A stretch of DNA of 64,000 bases, taken from Cyclobacterium plantarum. GTDB lineage: Bacteria; Bacteroidota; Bacteroidia; Cytophagales; Cyclobacteriaceae. Both the position numbers and the translations under genes were made by a program. Below the pieces are notes generated by a model. The model did no database searches. It had not been told where the DNA came from and worked only from the letters and a program-made list of their open reading frames with translations. Location of the stretch: positions 1 through 64,000 of the forward strand of contig NZ_JAANYN010000009.1 of the NCBI RefSeq assembly GCF_011290685.1, in the 5' to 3' direction. The first letter of the stretch is position 1; each line of letters opens with the position of its first letter. This document shows, one piece after another, positions 16,756-26,170 of this stretch.

Positions 16756-17567
16756 CCTTTGTAATATTGATCAGCAGGACCACCATTCTGTTCCTCATCC
16801 TTAAAACCAGTCAACAGCCCCTTACAATATTGTGTCAGGGCGATAACGTCAGCACCAATGCTGATAAACTGATAACCCATGGACTGATAGGCCTGTACTT
16901 TGTCCGGGGTTCCGGTGGTACCGGCAAATTTCCCGTATTTCAGTGCCACCTCCACTACCTTTTTCCTGGCGGAAACAATCTCAGGATGATTCATTTCTCC
17001 AGGAGCGCCTATGGCCTGGCTAAAATCTCCGGGGCCAAAAAAAAGCATGTCGTAACCCTCAAGGCGGGCAATGTCTTCCAATCCTTCCAGCGCTTCAGGA
17101 TCCTCAATCTGAAGGATCACAAAACGCTGCTGATTGGCATCCTTCAGGTATTGCTTGAAATCAGCAGCAGTATATGCCCCATCAGCATTGCCCCCGTCAA
17201 TGGCCCGCATGCCCAATGGATGAAACCGGGTCATGCCCACCACCTTTCGGGCATCGGCCACATTCATCACATGAGGGACCATGATTCCCGTGGCATCCAT
17301 TTCCAGGGGCTTGACATAATCACTGTAACTGCCCCTGCACACTCTCACCAGTGTATCCTTATTTTGAGATTTGGCCGCCCAAATCTGAGCAGCAAGGATA
17401 GACCAGTCCTGCCCTATGTGCTCCTGATCCAGCCAGATGCAGTCAAAGCCGGCAAGGGCTGCGATTTCCACTACACGGGCATCGGCCAGATTCACTTTAA
17501 AACAAGCCACATTTTCACCGGACCGCAATTTTTGCAGGACCAGGCTGGGTTTCATGGATACAGTCAT
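16752..17567 (-). CDS. HpcH/HpaI-family aldolase
   Basis: A 271-residue class II aldolase of the HpcH/HpaI/citrate-lyase-beta type. Key residues: His50 in WLDQEH, Arg75/Arg78 in VRVCRG, the metal ligands Glu155 (QIEDPEA) and Asp181 (FGPGDFS). The family cleaves 2-keto-3-deoxy acids or 4-hydroxy-2-oxo acids to pyruvate or glyoxylate plus an aldehyde. First gene of operon B: 55 nt upstream lies the operator module shared with operon A. Met5 (17555) is an alternative start that would give a more usual leader length. Confidence 0.87.
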   Translation of the reverse strand: MTVSMKPSLVLQKLRSGENVACFKVNLADARVVEIAALAGFDCIWLDQEHIGQDWSILAAQIWAAKSQNKDTLVRVCRGSYSDYVKPLEMDATGIMVPHVMNVADARKVVGMTRFHPLGMRAIDGGNADGAYTAADFKQYLKDANQQRFVILQIEDPEALEGLEDIARLEGYDMLFFGPGDFSQAIGAPGEMNHPEIVSARKKVVEVALKYGKFAGTTGTPDKVQAYQSMGYQFISIGADVIALTQYCKGLLTGFKDEEQNGGPADQYYKG

Positions 17568-17584
17568 ATAGGTTTTTGCTTGAT

Positions 17585-17648
17585 CAAATGTAAGGCTGTC
17601 GCTACACCATAACTATTACTTTTATCTGGAAAGATGGTACTTTTTTTC
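17585..17648 (-). promoter_or_regulatory. Operon B promoter and putative AraC-type operator
   Basis: On the minus strand, TACATTTG (17592 to 17585) matches the Bacteroidota -7 box exactly; transcription would start near 17578. The block 17610-17648 matches 26196-26234, upstream of operon A, at 31 of 39 positions by my count, including TTATCTGGAA and TGGTACT. In both promoters the TTATCTGG element starts exactly 37 nt from the -7 box (17622 versus 17585; 26208 versus 26171). The remaining gap, 17568-17894, holds nothing else I can support. Confidence 0.65.
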
Positions 17649-17894
17649 CAATCCGTAAAGAACAAGGACCTGCCTGAACTCCAAATTACCAGATTGATAT
17701 GAATAAAAAAAATCGGCCTTGCCTGGCTCGAACTTCAAATCCAAATTAACTGGTGGAAATATAAATATCTATTTCGGCAAGCTGAAGCCCAAGGAGTTTA
17801 AATCCGGGAATAGTTAATTTTTCCATTATTTTCAAGGCGTTGATTGGTTACATTTGAAGTGTTCGGATTGAAGCAGAATACCGCTTACGGAAAT

Positions 17895-19178
17895 TTACCT
17901 GCTAAACGAGGCATTGGGGCGGGTCCAGCGGATTTTGGCCACATAGACGCTGCCATCGCTGCCCTGCTTTTCCACTCCCTCAGGCTGCATCCATTCCGAT
18001 ACCGTTACCCAGGTTTCATCCGGGCTAACTGCGGTCACTCCGAAATTACCCAGTCGCGCTCCTCTTTCGGGAACCAGGATCCTTTCTGTATGGCGAATCA
18101 CCTCCAGCTTTTCGGGATCTACCCTGGCCATAAAGAGGGGTGCCCGGTGTCGGAACACATGGTCATTGCCTGCTCCACGGCGGGTATAGACCAGGTAAAG
18201 TGCTTCGCTATGCATCACCCAGTGCTGCTGGGTATTGTAATTGCCCAAATCCGTACCATCATCGAATTTCCAGGGCTGAATAGGTGCGTAATGTAAACCA
18301 TCATCACTATGGGTAACAAACCCCTGATTGTCATTCCGGATGGTAAGGAAATATTTACCCTGAAAGTGTGTCAACGAAGGTTCGTGCAGCCCCCTGCTAT
18401 CATCGTCAATGGACAAGTCATTGCCTTGTTCCAAAAAGCGGAGCGCTTTCCCATCAAAAGCACATCTGGTTACCGTTACCTGGGAGTTGCTTCCCGGGGG
18501 TGTAAAATAAATGGGTAAAAGGATGTTCCCATCAGGTTCATCCCACCGCTGCACGCAACCTGCGCCCGCATTTTGAAATTTTTCATTGTCTCCCATGTCC
18601 AATTTCTCCCAATCAGACCAAAGGTTTCGGTCCGGTTCATATACGGCAAATGCGGTATGGCGGGGTCTTGGGTGGGCCACTTTCCAGTCCTTGGTATAGA
18701 CAATTGTATGCCCGGTACCCAATAGGGTTTTGCTGTCCTTGTGCCAGGTGGGCCAGAAATCACTGGCTGCTACCGGTCGATCCTCTCCCTCCACCTGTTC
18801 GAACCTGGGAGCCAGGGATGGCAGGGCTTCCGGTGCTGTCCAGTTGGCCCCTCCATCATCCGAATGCATGCCAAACATCCCTTTAAACACATCGCTCCCG
18901 GAAAGATCCAGGGTATTCATCGTCATCACCATGCGGGGCATACCCTCTTTTACAGCTTCAGGAACGACCCCTGCTCTGGGATGCACCCAGCATTTTTCTC
19001 CATCAAACAAACGGGTAGGAACCTGTAGGTCAAGGCTGTAATTCAGTGCCTCCTGTACTGGAAAAGACCTGTCCTTATTGGCAAAAAGGGAAAGCGGAGC
19101 CATACCGGAAAGTGTTATTCCTGCGATCAGGCTATCCTTTACAAAAGATCTTCGGCTTTTTGGGCTGGCATGGTTCAT
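17895..19178 (-). CDS. Tat-exported sialidase-fold (BNR/Asp-box) protein
   Basis: A 427-residue protein with a twin-arginine signal (SRRSFVKDSLIAGITLSG) and a beta-propeller with Asp-box-like turns (SDDGGANWTAP, HSDDGLHYAP). RDN and glutamate/tyrosine residues typical of sialidases are hinted at but I cannot assign a full active site. Tat export implies folding before export. It sits between operons A and B with its own 391-bp upstream and 327-bp downstream gaps, and I found no copy of the shared operator near it. It probably releases or binds a glycan-linked substrate in the periplasm; sialidase activity is not shown. Confidence 0.7.
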   Translation of the reverse strand: MNHASPKSRRSFVKDSLIAGITLSGMAPLSLFANKDRSFPVQEALNYSLDLQVPTRLFDGEKCWVHPRAGVVPEAVKEGMPRMVMTMNTLDLSGSDVFKGMFGMHSDDGGANWTAPEALPSLAPRFEQVEGEDRPVAASDFWPTWHKDSKTLLGTGHTIVYTKDWKVAHPRPRHTAFAVYEPDRNLWSDWEKLDMGDNEKFQNAGAGCVQRWDEPDGNILLPIYFTPPGSNSQVTVTRCAFDGKALRFLEQGNDLSIDDDSRGLHEPSLTHFQGKYFLTIRNDNQGFVTHSDDGLHYAPIQPWKFDDGTDLGNYNTQQHWVMHSEALYLVYTRRGAGNDHVFRHRAPLFMARVDPEKLEVIRHTERILVPERGARLGNFGVTAVSPDETWVTVSEWMQPEGVEKQGSDGSVYVAKIRWTRPNASFSR

Positions 19179-19569
19179 AAGGTATTCCGGGATTTTGATT
19201 TAAGAGTTAAAATACAAATTTTATTCTTTACCTCTAAGATTGTGTTGCAGTTGTTCCAAGGCTTTTTTCAGGGTTATTAAATTCTAAGGTAATTCATTTA
19301 GTTTTTAATTCTATTGGATGTACAAGAAAAATTTGGCTAACCGACGGGCATATTTACTCAACCCAAAATTTGCATTAATTATTCTCCTTGATTCCCTTCT
19401 GGCATCACGTTGGATTACTTCAGGCAGTTTTCCTGAATCACCTAAAAAAATATTTTCAATCAATCAAAGTAATTGTCCACCTGATTAATTATTTTTTACT
19501 AAGCCTTAAAACCAAAACGGTAACCTTGAAAAAAGGGCTGATTAGCAACTTTCCCTTTTTCAATACGCA
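19179..19569. other. Intergenic region between the symporter and Tat propeller genes
   Basis: A 391-bp AT-rich gap that should contain the promoter of the propeller gene at 19178 and the end of operon A. I saw no exact -7 box, no copy of the operon A/B operator and no clear terminator. A + strand frame of 92 codons crosses into the symporter gene and is not credible. Confidence 0.45.
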
Positions 19570-22086
19570 CTATTGTTGGCTTTCTCTGGAGGCTTTGAAA
19601 ATAGCCGCTTCCCTGCTTCTTTTGGCCATGGTCTCTTTGTTTCCCAATAGCCAGTGGTCGAAATAACTGAAAATGGATCCCGATACCATTCCTACAATAA
19701 GCGATACCGGCAGGATAAAAAGCACCTCAATGCCCATAATTTTATAAAATGAGATGGCCACAGCGACAGCTACACTGAGAAGCCCGCCCACAAAGGTGCC
19801 CCTGGCCGTGGCAAAGGGCACAAACAGGGCCATGAAAAACAGGACAAATAAAGGTGAAACAAATAAATTCACCACCTTGACGATCACATCGTACAGGTTT
19901 CCCTCCACCTTGCTGATCAACACGCTGAGGAACAGGGCAAATATCCCCACAAAGAAAGAAAGATTGCGCACCCTTGACATTTGGTTTTTAGGGGCTTTGT
20001 AATTTTTTGTAAACCTTTTGATCAGGTCTTCGGAAATTACGGAAGAGGTGCTGTTCAGTCCGGAAGAAAGACTGGACATGGCCGCTGCCAGTATGCCTGC
20101 AGCCACCAGGCCGGAAATACCCACAGGCAGGCCTACCAGGATAAATTTAGGGAACAACTGGTCGGCATGGCTGGCTACCGTTTCTCCTGGATTCAGGTAT
20201 TGGGGAAATTCAATAAAATAAGCCAGTACAGCAAGCCCCACCAGGCCAAGTAGAAATTGGACAACAAAGTTGGTGAGCAGGGAAACCCCAAAGGTTTTTC
20301 TGGCAGTATGTAAATTTTCGGTGGCCAAAAATCGCTGAATGGACATCTGGTCTGAGCCAGAGGAAGCCACATACCAAATAAAGGTAGTCAGCAGGGCATT
20401 GCCTATGGTCAGCCGCTCCATGGCATCCAATCCTAATTTTAGCTCTCCCCAGTGCCCCAACCACTCACCGGGAATCCAGGAGGTAAAAGATCCCAGGGAA
20501 TAACTGACCACCAGCAAGGTAAGGATGGCTCCTCCCATTAACACGCCGGATTGGATCACATCGGTAAAAACCACCGCTTTCAGGCCTCCCAGGGTGGTGT
20601 AAAATATGGTTATCCCCATCAGCAAAATACTGATCAGCAGGGTATATTTGGAATCAAATCCGAAAATGGCCAATATGGCAGTATGGACGGTAATGAAAAT
20701 TATGGTACCCATCCAAAGAAAACGCAGGGACAGGAAAAAGAAAGTGGCCAGCAAACGGATGCTGACACCCAGGTTGATTTCCAGGATCTCATAGGCACTG
20801 GTGACCCGCAATTTCATGAATTTGGGAATCAAAAACCAGCCTACCACATAATACACCAAAGGAAACACCAATATTCCGGATAGGATCACCGGCCCATATT
20901 TTACCATTTCACCCGGATAGGAAAGGTAGCTTAGGGAGCTTAACAAGGTGGCAAATAGGGACAATCCAACTGCGACAGGATTCATCTTTCCTCCTCCCAA
21001 AAAATAGTCTTTTTCATTTTTGTTTTTTTTGGAAAAATAATAGCCGATACCCAACATGCCACCCAGATAGCACAGCACCACCAGCCAATCACCAAATGCC
21101 AGGCTGTATGTCTGACTTCGTTCAAGTGTCAATATACCATAGGCAGCAGTAGCCCTGATATCTGCCTGATCCTCTGGTTTAATGATCGCATTATCTCTCT
21201 TACCCTCCTCCAATGGGGGGTATTTATTTTCCAGCAGCTCCACCAATACCGGTAAATCTTCCGGCAGGCCACTCTTTCCCAGTGCAATGGCCATTTCCAT
21301 TCGCTCTGCTTTGCCTGGAGATTTCGCATAGGCCAGCAATTCGTCCCTTATAGATTTCCAGGTTCCCCCTCCTTTTTCTGATACAGGTGCATGGATATAG
21401 GCCGCTGACAAAAGGTATACCTTCTCCATTGCCCCCTCAGGCAGTGCCCGTGCTTCCGCTGCAAGTTCCTTCCATTGAGTAATATTTCCCTCATTTCTCA
21501 GGGCATAAGCCGCTTGCATGCGGACGAGATCTCCCAATTCCCTGTCCAGAGCCAAGTCCATCAATGCCGAAACACCAGCTGCCGACGCAGTACCCTGAAG
21601 TGTGCTCCAGAGGGTGTAAACATACAGCGAGTTGATAGGACCGGCCAATACCTCCCTTGTGGCCTCCGGAGCCCATTCGTTCAGGTTTTGACCCAATTTG
21701 GCCATGGTTTCGGCTGCATGTACCCTGTCCGTTCCCTGCCTGTCCTGAAAAGCCTTGGTGATTTTCTCCAGGTACTCGTTGGCTAATGCCGGATCGGATT
21801 GGGCCAAAACACGCCAAATTCCTATCCTGTACGGGGATTGGGAGCCCCTTTGCCGCTGCTCTTCCAAAAATGCCTCCTTTACGCCCTCCGGATATCCCAA
21901 CCCAATTTTGTATTCTGCTGCATGCACCGTCACCCAGGATTCCTGGTTTTCCATCACACTGTCCAGTTCCTGCACAGCGTTTTGCCTCAATGATTCAGAA
22001 AGCATTGCACCTTTATTGTTACAGCAAAAAGCCATAAACAGCCAGAAAAAAAGCAGGAATCCAGAAATTGGGTTTTTTAAGGTCAT
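19570..22086 (-). CDS. HEAT-like periplasmic domain fused to sodium:solute symporter
   Basis: An 838-residue inner-membrane protein. Residues 1-22 are a hydrophobic leader with Cys21-Cys22 (MAFCCNN). Residues about 28-325 are alpha-helical repeats of HEAT type (MQAAYALRNEGN, RMEMAIALGKSGLPEDLPVL, IRATAAYGILT). From about residue 333 a typical SSS transporter begins: GDWLVVLCYLGGMLGIGYYF, KDYFLGGGKMNPVAVGLSLFA, then about 13 membrane segments, including AAGILAAAMSSLSSGLNS, the conserved SSS segment near the Na site. Ordinary SSS proteins lack the N-terminal domain. It starts inside the stop of the PhyH gene (TGATG). As the operon A transporter it should import the regulon substrate with Na+; the HEAT domain may dock a protein or ligand outside the membrane. 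Confidence 0.85.
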   Translation of the reverse strand: MTLKNPISGFLLFFWLFMAFCCNNKGAMLSESLRQNAVQELDSVMENQESWVTVHAAEYKIGLGYPEGVKEAFLEEQRQRGSQSPYRIGIWRVLAQSDPALANEYLEKITKAFQDRQGTDRVHAAETMAKLGQNLNEWAPEATREVLAGPINSLYVYTLWSTLQGTASAAGVSALMDLALDRELGDLVRMQAAYALRNEGNITQWKELAAEARALPEGAMEKVYLLSAAYIHAPVSEKGGGTWKSIRDELLAYAKSPGKAERMEMAIALGKSGLPEDLPVLVELLENKYPPLEEGKRDNAIIKPEDQADIRATAAYGILTLERSQTYSLAFGDWLVVLCYLGGMLGIGYYFSKKNKNEKDYFLGGGKMNPVAVGLSLFATLLSSLSYLSYPGEMVKYGPVILSGILVFPLVYYVVGWFLIPKFMKLRVTSAYEILEINLGVSIRLLATFFFLSLRFLWMGTIIFITVHTAILAIFGFDSKYTLLISILLMGITIFYTTLGGLKAVVFTDVIQSGVLMGGAILTLLVVSYSLGSFTSWIPGEWLGHWGELKLGLDAMERLTIGNALLTTFIWYVASSGSDQMSIQRFLATENLHTARKTFGVSLLTNFVVQFLLGLVGLAVLAYFIEFPQYLNPGETVASHADQLFPKFILVGLPVGISGLVAAGILAAAMSSLSSGLNSTSSVISEDLIKRFTKNYKAPKNQMSRVRNLSFFVGIFALFLSVLISKVEGNLYDVIVKVVNLFVSPLFVLFFMALFVPFATARGTFVGGLLSVAVAVAISFYKIMGIEVLFILPVSLIVGMVSGSIFSYFDHWLLGNKETMAKRSREAAIFKASRESQQ

Positions 22087-22823
22087 CAGGTGCTTTGGTT
22101 CAATGCTTTCACATAGGCCGCTTTGGCAGCAACATCCTCCATGGCAGAATCACCAAAATAAATCAGGCCCAAGGCCTTGCGGCTTCTTTTGCTACTGGTA
22201 TTTGGGCTGGCCCGGTGGATCGTCAAAGCATGATGTACGAGTAGGTCTCCGGGTTCCGCAGGAAAATACACTTCATTTTCCAAATCTGAAGGCAAACCAA
22301 AATCAGGAATTCCTTGTGAAAAACCGGGGGTTTGGGTGAGCGAATGGTCCCGCATGCCCTTTTTGTGTGAACCCCGCACATAACTTACCCAGCCGTTTTC
22401 CTGATCCACCTCCTCCAGAGCCATCCACATGGTAACCGCCGACATTGGATTTAGCATAAAATAATAACCATCCTGATGCGGAGGAGTCGCTTTTCCTATT
22501 TTGGGAGGTTTGTTAAAATACTCCAGTGTTTTACCGATTACCTTTTCTTCAAGTAGTACTTCAGCAAGCCTCGTGAAGGTACTTTCAAAGAGAATATCTG
22601 CAAAAAAGGTATCGTATAGCTGCAAGTCCTGCAGCATTTTTAAAGTTGATGGATCGCCTTTTGCTTCAAACTTGACGTGTTCAGGGGGCAGTTTGGAAAT
22701 TTTTGAAATTATGAAAGCCTTTAGCTTTTGGTTGATTTCTGCTACCTGATCCCTTTTCAAAAAACCGGGCATATGCAGGTATCCATCTTCGTCAAATGAT
22801 CTTTTTATTTTTAAGGCATCCAT
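22086..22823 (-). CDS. Phytanoyl-CoA dioxygenase (PhyH) family Fe(II)/2-oxoglutarate oxygenase
   Basis: A 245-residue jelly-roll dioxygenase. The iron triad is visible: His116 and Asp118 (PPHQDGYYF) and distal His203 (TIHRASPN). The 2-oxoglutarate-binding Arg is probably in SKRSRKAL. GSHKKG and PGDLLVHHALT are also family features. Members hydroxylate a wide range of small molecules, often next to a carboxylate, amine or CoA ester. Third-to-last step in operon A order, 5 bp after the dehydrogenase-like gene and overlapping the symporter by 1 nt. Its substrate is unknown, but its place suggests that it hydroxylates the imported compound. Confidence 0.87.
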   Translation of the reverse strand: MDALKIKRSFDEDGYLHMPGFLKRDQVAEINQKLKAFIISKISKLPPEHVKFEAKGDPSTLKMLQDLQLYDTFFADILFESTFTRLAEVLLEEKVIGKTLEYFNKPPKIGKATPPHQDGYYFMLNPMSAVTMWMALEEVDQENGWVSYVRGSHKKGMRDHSLTQTPGFSQGIPDFGLPSDLENEVYFPAEPGDLLVHHALTIHRASPNTSSKRSRKALGLIYFGDSAMEDVAAKAAYVKALNQST

Positions 22824-22828
22824 TTTTT

Positions 22829-23809
22829 TTACTTTTTGTGGTTATTGCTGGTATTTTTCTGCTTAGCGGTAACCCCCACTTCTTCCGGATAATCCCCTTT
22901 GGGAAAAGGGTACCTGTCCATAAGGCTTCTCATCTCCCGGCTGAATTCCAAAAAGGATAATTCCAGCTTTTCGTTTTCATCAACCGTATGGGTATAAAAT
23001 CCCTGGGAAGTTCTACCTTGATCGAGGGATATCTCCATCAAACTATTGAATTGATCAGGTATTTCCCTGGCCCTGGACAATTCTGGATTGAGGTCTTCCA
23101 TGACAATACCGTAAATAAAAGTACCCATCAGGTCCATGTAGCGGCAATTTCCGGCAAAAGGAAGGTAATATCCCGGATCATTTCTGCAGGCCCGGTCAAT
23201 ATCAGCGACTTCTACGTACCCCTGATCTACAAGAAAAAAAGCTTCCCTGGCCATGGCAGCCATTAAGCGGCTGCGAATCCCCATTCCTCTTTTCAACAAG
23301 TAGGGGTCCTTATCCCAGGTTTCACGTACCAATGTCATCAGGTTTTCTGTCATTTCGGTATCAGTTTGCTGATTGGCAATAACCTCGGCAAAAAGGGTTT
23401 GGTGTGCAGGATAAGTCCAGTTTAAACCCACTAATCTTGAGGGTAACTGCATTTGGTCCTGCAATTGGTCCAGGGTTATGCTTTCTGAATTCAGCGCTAT
23501 TAAAGTATCCTGATTGGCGACTTTTTCAATCTTTCTAAGCATGGCCGCCTTTTCTTCCATCTTTTCCGGAGTCAGGGCCACCACAATGGCGCAATCTGCC
23601 AATTCGGGATGCCCTTCAAGGTTTTTCTCCCATTCCCCGTTGCCCAAACAGGAAAAGCCGGCAATTTCCGCCAGCCGCCTCACCTCACCGGCAGGGTCCC
23701 GTGAAGTAAAGGATTTTACCTGGTGCCCTGCCCTGAGCAGACAACAGACCACGGAGGGGATCATATTGCCCTCGCCAATTACTGCCACTTTACATTTCAG
23801 GTAATTCAT
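22829..23809 (-). CDS. 3-hydroxyacyl-CoA dehydrogenase-like protein lacking the catalytic histidine
   Basis: A 326-residue protein with the two-domain layout of the 3-hydroxyacyl-CoA/L-gulonate dehydrogenase family. It is clearly paralogous to the gene at 25126 (for example GIRSRLMAAMAREAFFLVDQG versus the matching helix there). Its catalytic region reads VGLNWTYPA, so the family His is Asn130. The cofactor loop is IGEGNMIPS, missing the third Gly, and the SNTS motif reads LNSES. It is therefore either inactive as a dehydrogenase, a regulatory partner of the active paralogue, or has another reaction. It overlaps the aminotransferase by 4 bp (ATGA). Confidence 0.75.
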   Translation of the reverse strand: MNYLKCKVAVIGEGNMIPSVVCCLLRAGHQVKSFTSRDPAGEVRRLAEIAGFSCLGNGEWEKNLEGHPELADCAIVVALTPEKMEEKAAMLRKIEKVANQDTLIALNSESITLDQLQDQMQLPSRLVGLNWTYPAHQTLFAEVIANQQTDTEMTENLMTLVRETWDKDPYLLKRGMGIRSRLMAAMAREAFFLVDQGYVEVADIDRACRNDPGYYLPFAGNCRYMDLMGTFIYGIVMEDLNPELSRAREIPDQFNSLMEISLDQGRTSQGFYTHTVDENEKLELSFLEFSREMRSLMDRYPFPKGDYPEEVGVTAKQKNTSNNHKK

Positions 23810-25116
23810 ATGTCTTGTGCAGTTAATACTTCTCTGGCCAACCCCAGGGCCTGGTCAATTTCCTCCTCAGTGTGTACCGCGCTGATATACCAGAGCCCGC
23901 GACCAATGACCCTCAGACCACGGTCATGCAAGCGGGAAACAAATGTTTTTAATTTTGTTGTATCAAATTGAAGCACATCCCGGAAATCTACTGCTTTTTC
24001 CTGGCTGGTAAAACCTGTATGCACCACAGGGCCAATACCCGAGACCAACAGCTGATGGCCGGTTTCTTTGGCAATTTTGCGGAGGCCCTGCCTGAGTCTT
24101 TCTCCCAGAGCAAACATTGCGGGGTAGGGATTCTCCCTTTCCAGAATGCTTATGGTGGCAAGCGCAGCCGCCACGGTGGGATTTCCGGTGTTCATGGTCC
24201 CGGCATGAATGACCCTGGCTGTAGAAATTTCCTCCATCCATTCCTTTTTACCAACAATGGCACTGATGGGATATCCACTCCCTATGGCCTTGGCAAAAAC
24301 GGCCATGTCCGGTTTAACTCCAAAAAATGCCTGCGCCCCACCCAGGCCAAGCCGAAAACCGGTAATGACCTCATCAAAAATAAGGGCAATCCCATAATCG
24401 CTGCACAACGCTCTCAGTCCCTGCAGGAAACCCTCTTTGGGAGGAATGCAGCCATTGTTGCACATGACCGGTTCCGTAATAATGGCAGCCATTTCCTGAT
24501 GGTGTTTTGCCACATGCTGCTTTACCAGATCCAAATCATTCCAGGGCAACAGAAAGCTTTCCTCCTTCGCACCATCGGGCAAACCCTGAGTCCAGGGATG
24601 CATTTGGGGACTCTCCCGGGGACCCATGGCCTCCGGTGAAGGGCTGGAAATACCAAAGCAAACGTTATCCAGCCAGCCATGGTAATGCCCTTCAAAGCGT
24701 AAAAACTTTTGCTTCCCGGTTTTGGCCCTGGCCACCCTCAGGGCAGTTTGTACCGCTTCCGAGCCGTCCAGGCAAAAACGCATCAGCTCGGCAGCAGGGA
24801 TGATTGCTTGCAGCTTTTCTGCCAATTCAATTTCTTTGGCATGCTGCCCTGCATACAATTGCCCCTGTAAAGATTCCTGGTGAACTGCCTCCAGCACTTC
24901 TGGATGGGAATGCCCAAGGATCAGGGGACCCTGGCTCAGGGTGAAGTCCAGGTATTCATTGCCATCTACATCATAGATTTTGCTGCCTTTGCCGTGGGTA
25001 TAGAAAAGGGCATGGGGGTGATTGTATTTTCTAAACTCGGAGGAAACCCCTGCGGCCAGTACTTTTTTTGCCCTTTCCAGCCAGGCTGCAGATGATGAAT
25101 AGCTAAACTTTGTCAT
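23806..25116 (-). CDS. Class III PLP aminotransferase (glutamate-1-semialdehyde-aminomutase-like)
   Basis: A 436-residue cytosolic fold-type I enzyme. PLP residues are intact: LDGSEAVQTALR (phosphate site), HYHGW, FDEVITGFR with Asp248, and Schiff-base Lys276 in FAKAIGSGYP. Overall it resembles glutamate-1-semialdehyde 2,1-aminomutase, but genuine HemL genes lie among haem genes, and the catabolic operon here argues for an omega- or amino-sugar-type aminotransferase instead. It lies between two dehydrogenase paralogues, 9 bp after the first and overlapping the second. Likely reaction: removal of an amino group to give an aldehyde or ketone for the neighbouring oxidoreductases (inference). Confidence 0.87.
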   Translation of the reverse strand: MTKFSYSSSAAWLERAKKVLAAGVSSEFRKYNHPHALFYTHGKGSKIYDVDGNEYLDFTLSQGPLILGHSHPEVLEAVHQESLQGQLYAGQHAKEIELAEKLQAIIPAAELMRFCLDGSEAVQTALRVARAKTGKQKFLRFEGHYHGWLDNVCFGISSPSPEAMGPRESPQMHPWTQGLPDGAKEESFLLPWNDLDLVKQHVAKHHQEMAAIITEPVMCNNGCIPPKEGFLQGLRALCSDYGIALIFDEVITGFRLGLGGAQAFFGVKPDMAVFAKAIGSGYPISAIVGKKEWMEEISTARVIHAGTMNTGNPTVAAALATISILERENPYPAMFALGERLRQGLRKIAKETGHQLLVSGIGPVVHTGFTSQEKAVDFRDVLQFDTTKLKTFVSRLHDRGLRVIGRGLWYISAVHTEEEIDQALGLAREVLTAQDI

Positions 25117-25125
25117 AATAAAACC

Positions 25126-26094
25126 TTATTCGTTTTTTATTTTTTGGTAATTATCTGCCAGCTGGTAAATCTCTTTATTGAATTTCGCAAAGGCATTTTC
25201 CCATGCCCTGGCCTCCTCAGGGCTATAGGCGTACAATCCCCTGGCTTGCTGAACACCTCTCACCTTTCCCGCCACCATTTCCTGCATCATTTCAGGTACC
25301 CTGGAAGTATTGCTCAATTTCGGAAAAACCCGCTGAAATGTTTCCCTAAAATCGGATAATCCCATTTGATCCATCCTTTCGAATATCCCCATAAAAGTCA
25401 TCCATGAACCGGCATCATAACGGAAAGCTTTATCTGTGTCTTCTATACTGGTTTCACCGGATTCGATCAAATGGAAAATTTCCCGGTAAACGGCATACAT
25501 CAGGCGGTTGGTAACAAATCCCCGGATATCCTTTTGCAAAAAGGTAGGTTCTTTCCCCCACAAATGAGCCAATTCATAGACCCAGTTGGCATGGCTATCC
25601 GCTGTTTTCTCTCCTTTGGTAATTTCCATAAATCGGGTCATGTAAGCCGGTTCTGCCCAATGGATTCCCAAAAAACGCCCAGGTTCGGGTACCATATCCT
25701 GCAAAATACTTACCGGAATGGCAGATGTGTTGCTGGAAATCACGGTATCCACTTTGGTTTGGTCTGCAATTTTTTGGTAAACTCGGGATTTCGCATTTTT
25801 GTCTTCAATCACGCACTCCTGAACCAACCGGCAGTTTTGCAATATGCTATAATCCTCTGAAAGGGTTATTCTTTTCCAATAATGAGGCTTGGATTGCTGC
25901 AAAAGTCCACTGTCAGCTGCATGCTGTAGCAGCTGGGCAATGGTTTTTTTTGCATTTTCTAATTCATTTTTCACAGGAGCCACCGCTTTTACCGGGTGAC
26001 CTGCAATACATAGTGCCACCGCGATACTGCTGCCCATCATTCCCAAACCTACCACTCCTGTTTCTATTTCGGAAATATCCATTGGCTTCCTCAT
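25126..26094 (-). CDS. 3-hydroxyacyl-CoA dehydrogenase/L-gulonate-3-dehydrogenase-family oxidoreductase
   Basis: A 322-residue NAD-binding enzyme read from ATG 26094 (one codon after an in-frame TTG). Rossmann loop GLGMMG; family motif ISSNTSAIPVS; catalytic-pair residues His145 (GIHWAEP) and Glu157 (FMEIT). The C-terminal helical dimerisation domain follows (FVTNRLMYAVYREIFHLIESG). The family covers 3-hydroxyacyl-CoA, L-gulonate and carnitine dehydrogenases, so a small hydroxy acid is possible as well as an acyl-CoA. First gene of operon A. Its paralogue at 22829 lacks the catalytic His. Confidence 0.85.
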   Translation of the reverse strand: MRKPMDISEIETGVVGLGMMGSSIAVALCIAGHPVKAVAPVKNELENAKKTIAQLLQHAADSGLLQQSKPHYWKRITLSEDYSILQNCRLVQECVIEDKNAKSRVYQKIADQTKVDTVISSNTSAIPVSILQDMVPEPGRFLGIHWAEPAYMTRFMEITKGEKTADSHANWVYELAHLWGKEPTFLQKDIRGFVTNRLMYAVYREIFHLIESGETSIEDTDKAFRYDAGSWMTFMGIFERMDQMGLSDFRETFQRVFPKLSNTSRVPEMMQEMVAGKVRGVQQARGLYAYSPEEARAWENAFAKFNKEIYQLADNYQKIKNE

Positions 26095-26170
26095 CAATAC
26101 CTTTTCATTAATTTAAAAATTATACCTGCTATGATTGAATTTGCACTTAGCGGATGGTTTAAAATGTAAT

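Noticed and set aside
16704-17612. 302-codon + strand frame antisense to the aldolase
   Set aside because: Shadow of the HpcH/HpaI gene; product has no domain pattern and would cross the operon B promoter.
23806-25116. Calling the aminotransferase HemL
   Set aside because: Sequence is similar, but position in a catabolic operon and co-regulation argue against a haem-synthesis role.
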